A stretch of DNA of 12,626 nt, taken from assembly GCA_902489215.1 (NCBI GenBank), contig CABTZE010000047.1, forward strand, positions 1-12,626, read 5' to 3'. Shown here piece after piece: positions 12,294 to 12,626 of this stretch. The position numbers and the translations under genes were made by a program. The notes beneath the pieces are model-generated. The model worked only from the letters and a program-made list of their open reading frames with translations. It did no database searches and was not told where the DNA came from. This stretch comes from an uncultured Brevibacterium sp. GTDB lineage: Bacteria > Actinomycetota > Actinomycetes > Actinomycetales > Brevibacteriaceae. Each line of letters begins with the position of its first letter. Position 1 is the stretch's first letter.

Positions 12294-12626
12294 GTGGCAG
12301 TCAAAATTCGTCTGAACCGCATCGGCAAGGTCCACGCACCGCACTACCGCGTTGTCGTGGCTGACTCGAAGACCCGCCAGAACGGCCGTCCGATCGAAGA
12401 GATCGGTCTGTACCAGCCCACCTACAACCCGTCGGTCATCAAGATCGACTCGGAGCGCGCACAGTACTGGCTCTCCGTGGGCGCTCAGCCCACCGACCAG
12501 GTCAAGGCTCTGCTCAAGCTCACGGGTGACTGGGCTAAGTTCACCGGCGAAGGTGACACCACCAACCGCGTCGAAGGCCAGGCTGAAAAGCAGGAATTCG
12601 AAGCTCCCGAAGCCAAGTCGGTCATC
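12294..12626 (+). CDS. rpsP: 30S ribosomal protein S16, 3' end cut off by the window
   Basis: Small-subunit ribosomal protein needed for 30S assembly. The frame is open from GTG 12294 to the last base, giving 111 codons without a stop. It begins MAVKIRLNRIGKVHAPHYRV, the hallmark S16 N-terminus, then ADSKTRQNGRPIEEIGLYQP and RAQYWLSVGAQPTDQVKALL. After about residue 85 an acidic, Ala/Glu-rich extension begins (EGQAEKQEFEAPEAKSV), typical of actinobacterial S16, which is longer than the E. coli protein of about 82 residues. The start is supported by AAGGAGA (12277-12283), ten bases upstream. It heads what is usually the rpsP-KH domain-rimM-trmD-rplS cluster, which would lie downstream of this window. 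Confidence 0.97.
   Translation, partial: MAVKIRLNRIGKVHAPHYRVVVADSKTRQNGRPIEEIGLYQPTYNPSVIKIDSERAQYWLSVGAQPTDQVKALLKLTGDWAKFTGEGDTTNRVEGQAEKQEFEAPEAKSVI

Noticed and set aside
1..12626. Mobile elements, CRISPR arrays, tRNA or rRNA genes, toxin-antitoxin or phage genes
   Set aside because: No direct-repeat array, transposase motif, tRNA-like fold or phage-type gene was seen. Nearly all of the window is assigned to housekeeping or thiamin genes.

Overview
The window is a GC-rich chromosomal segment from an actinomycete. Every gene lies on the + strand. The evidence for the group is the L32 form with no cysteines, a MoeZ-type ThiF-rhodanese fusion, an FtsY with an N-terminal membrane anchor, GTG starts, and TANNNT -10 boxes seven bases upstream of start codons. 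Micrococcales is my best guess for the order. I cannot name a genus.

Layout. Positions 1-1833 hold the end of rpmF (L32), then rnc (RNase III) and mutM (Fpg DNA glycosylase), tightly packed and probably one operon. Positions 1834-1990 hold a probable promoter and a TPP riboswitch. Positions 1991-5181 hold thiO-thiS-thiG-thiF, joined by 4-base overlaps or a 1-base gap. This set makes the thiazole half of thiamin: glycine oxidase, sulfur carrier, thiazole synthase, and a carrier-activating enzyme fused to a rhodanese. Positions 5210-8761 encode full-length Smc. Positions 8762-9256 hold a hairpin-rich gap, a possible 10-codon leader ORF and an unrecognised single-pass membrane protein gene. Positions 9267-10391 are ftsY and 10533-12122 are ffh, the SRP receptor and the SRP GTPase. 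An intrinsic terminator follows, then the rpsP (S16) leader and gene, which runs off the window.

How the parts fit. rpmF-rnc-mutM, smc-ftsY-ffh and rpsP are a familiar actinobacterial housekeeping neighbourhood (translation, RNA processing, repair, chromosome organisation, protein targeting). The thi operon sits between mutM and smc with its own riboswitch. smc and ftsY each have a -10-like box exactly 7 bases before ATG and no Shine-Dalgarno (SD) sequence, so they are probably transcribed separately as leaderless mRNAs.

I found no mobile element, CRISPR array, tRNA or rRNA gene, and no clearly new multi-gene system. The most striking hidden feature is a perfect 16-bp inverted repeat with a 2-base spacer inside the start of rnc. 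It is a strong candidate for an RNase III self-cleavage (autoregulation) site. Next in interest are the overlap of the TPP aptamer with the thiO ribosome-binding site, and the leader ORF before the unknown membrane protein.
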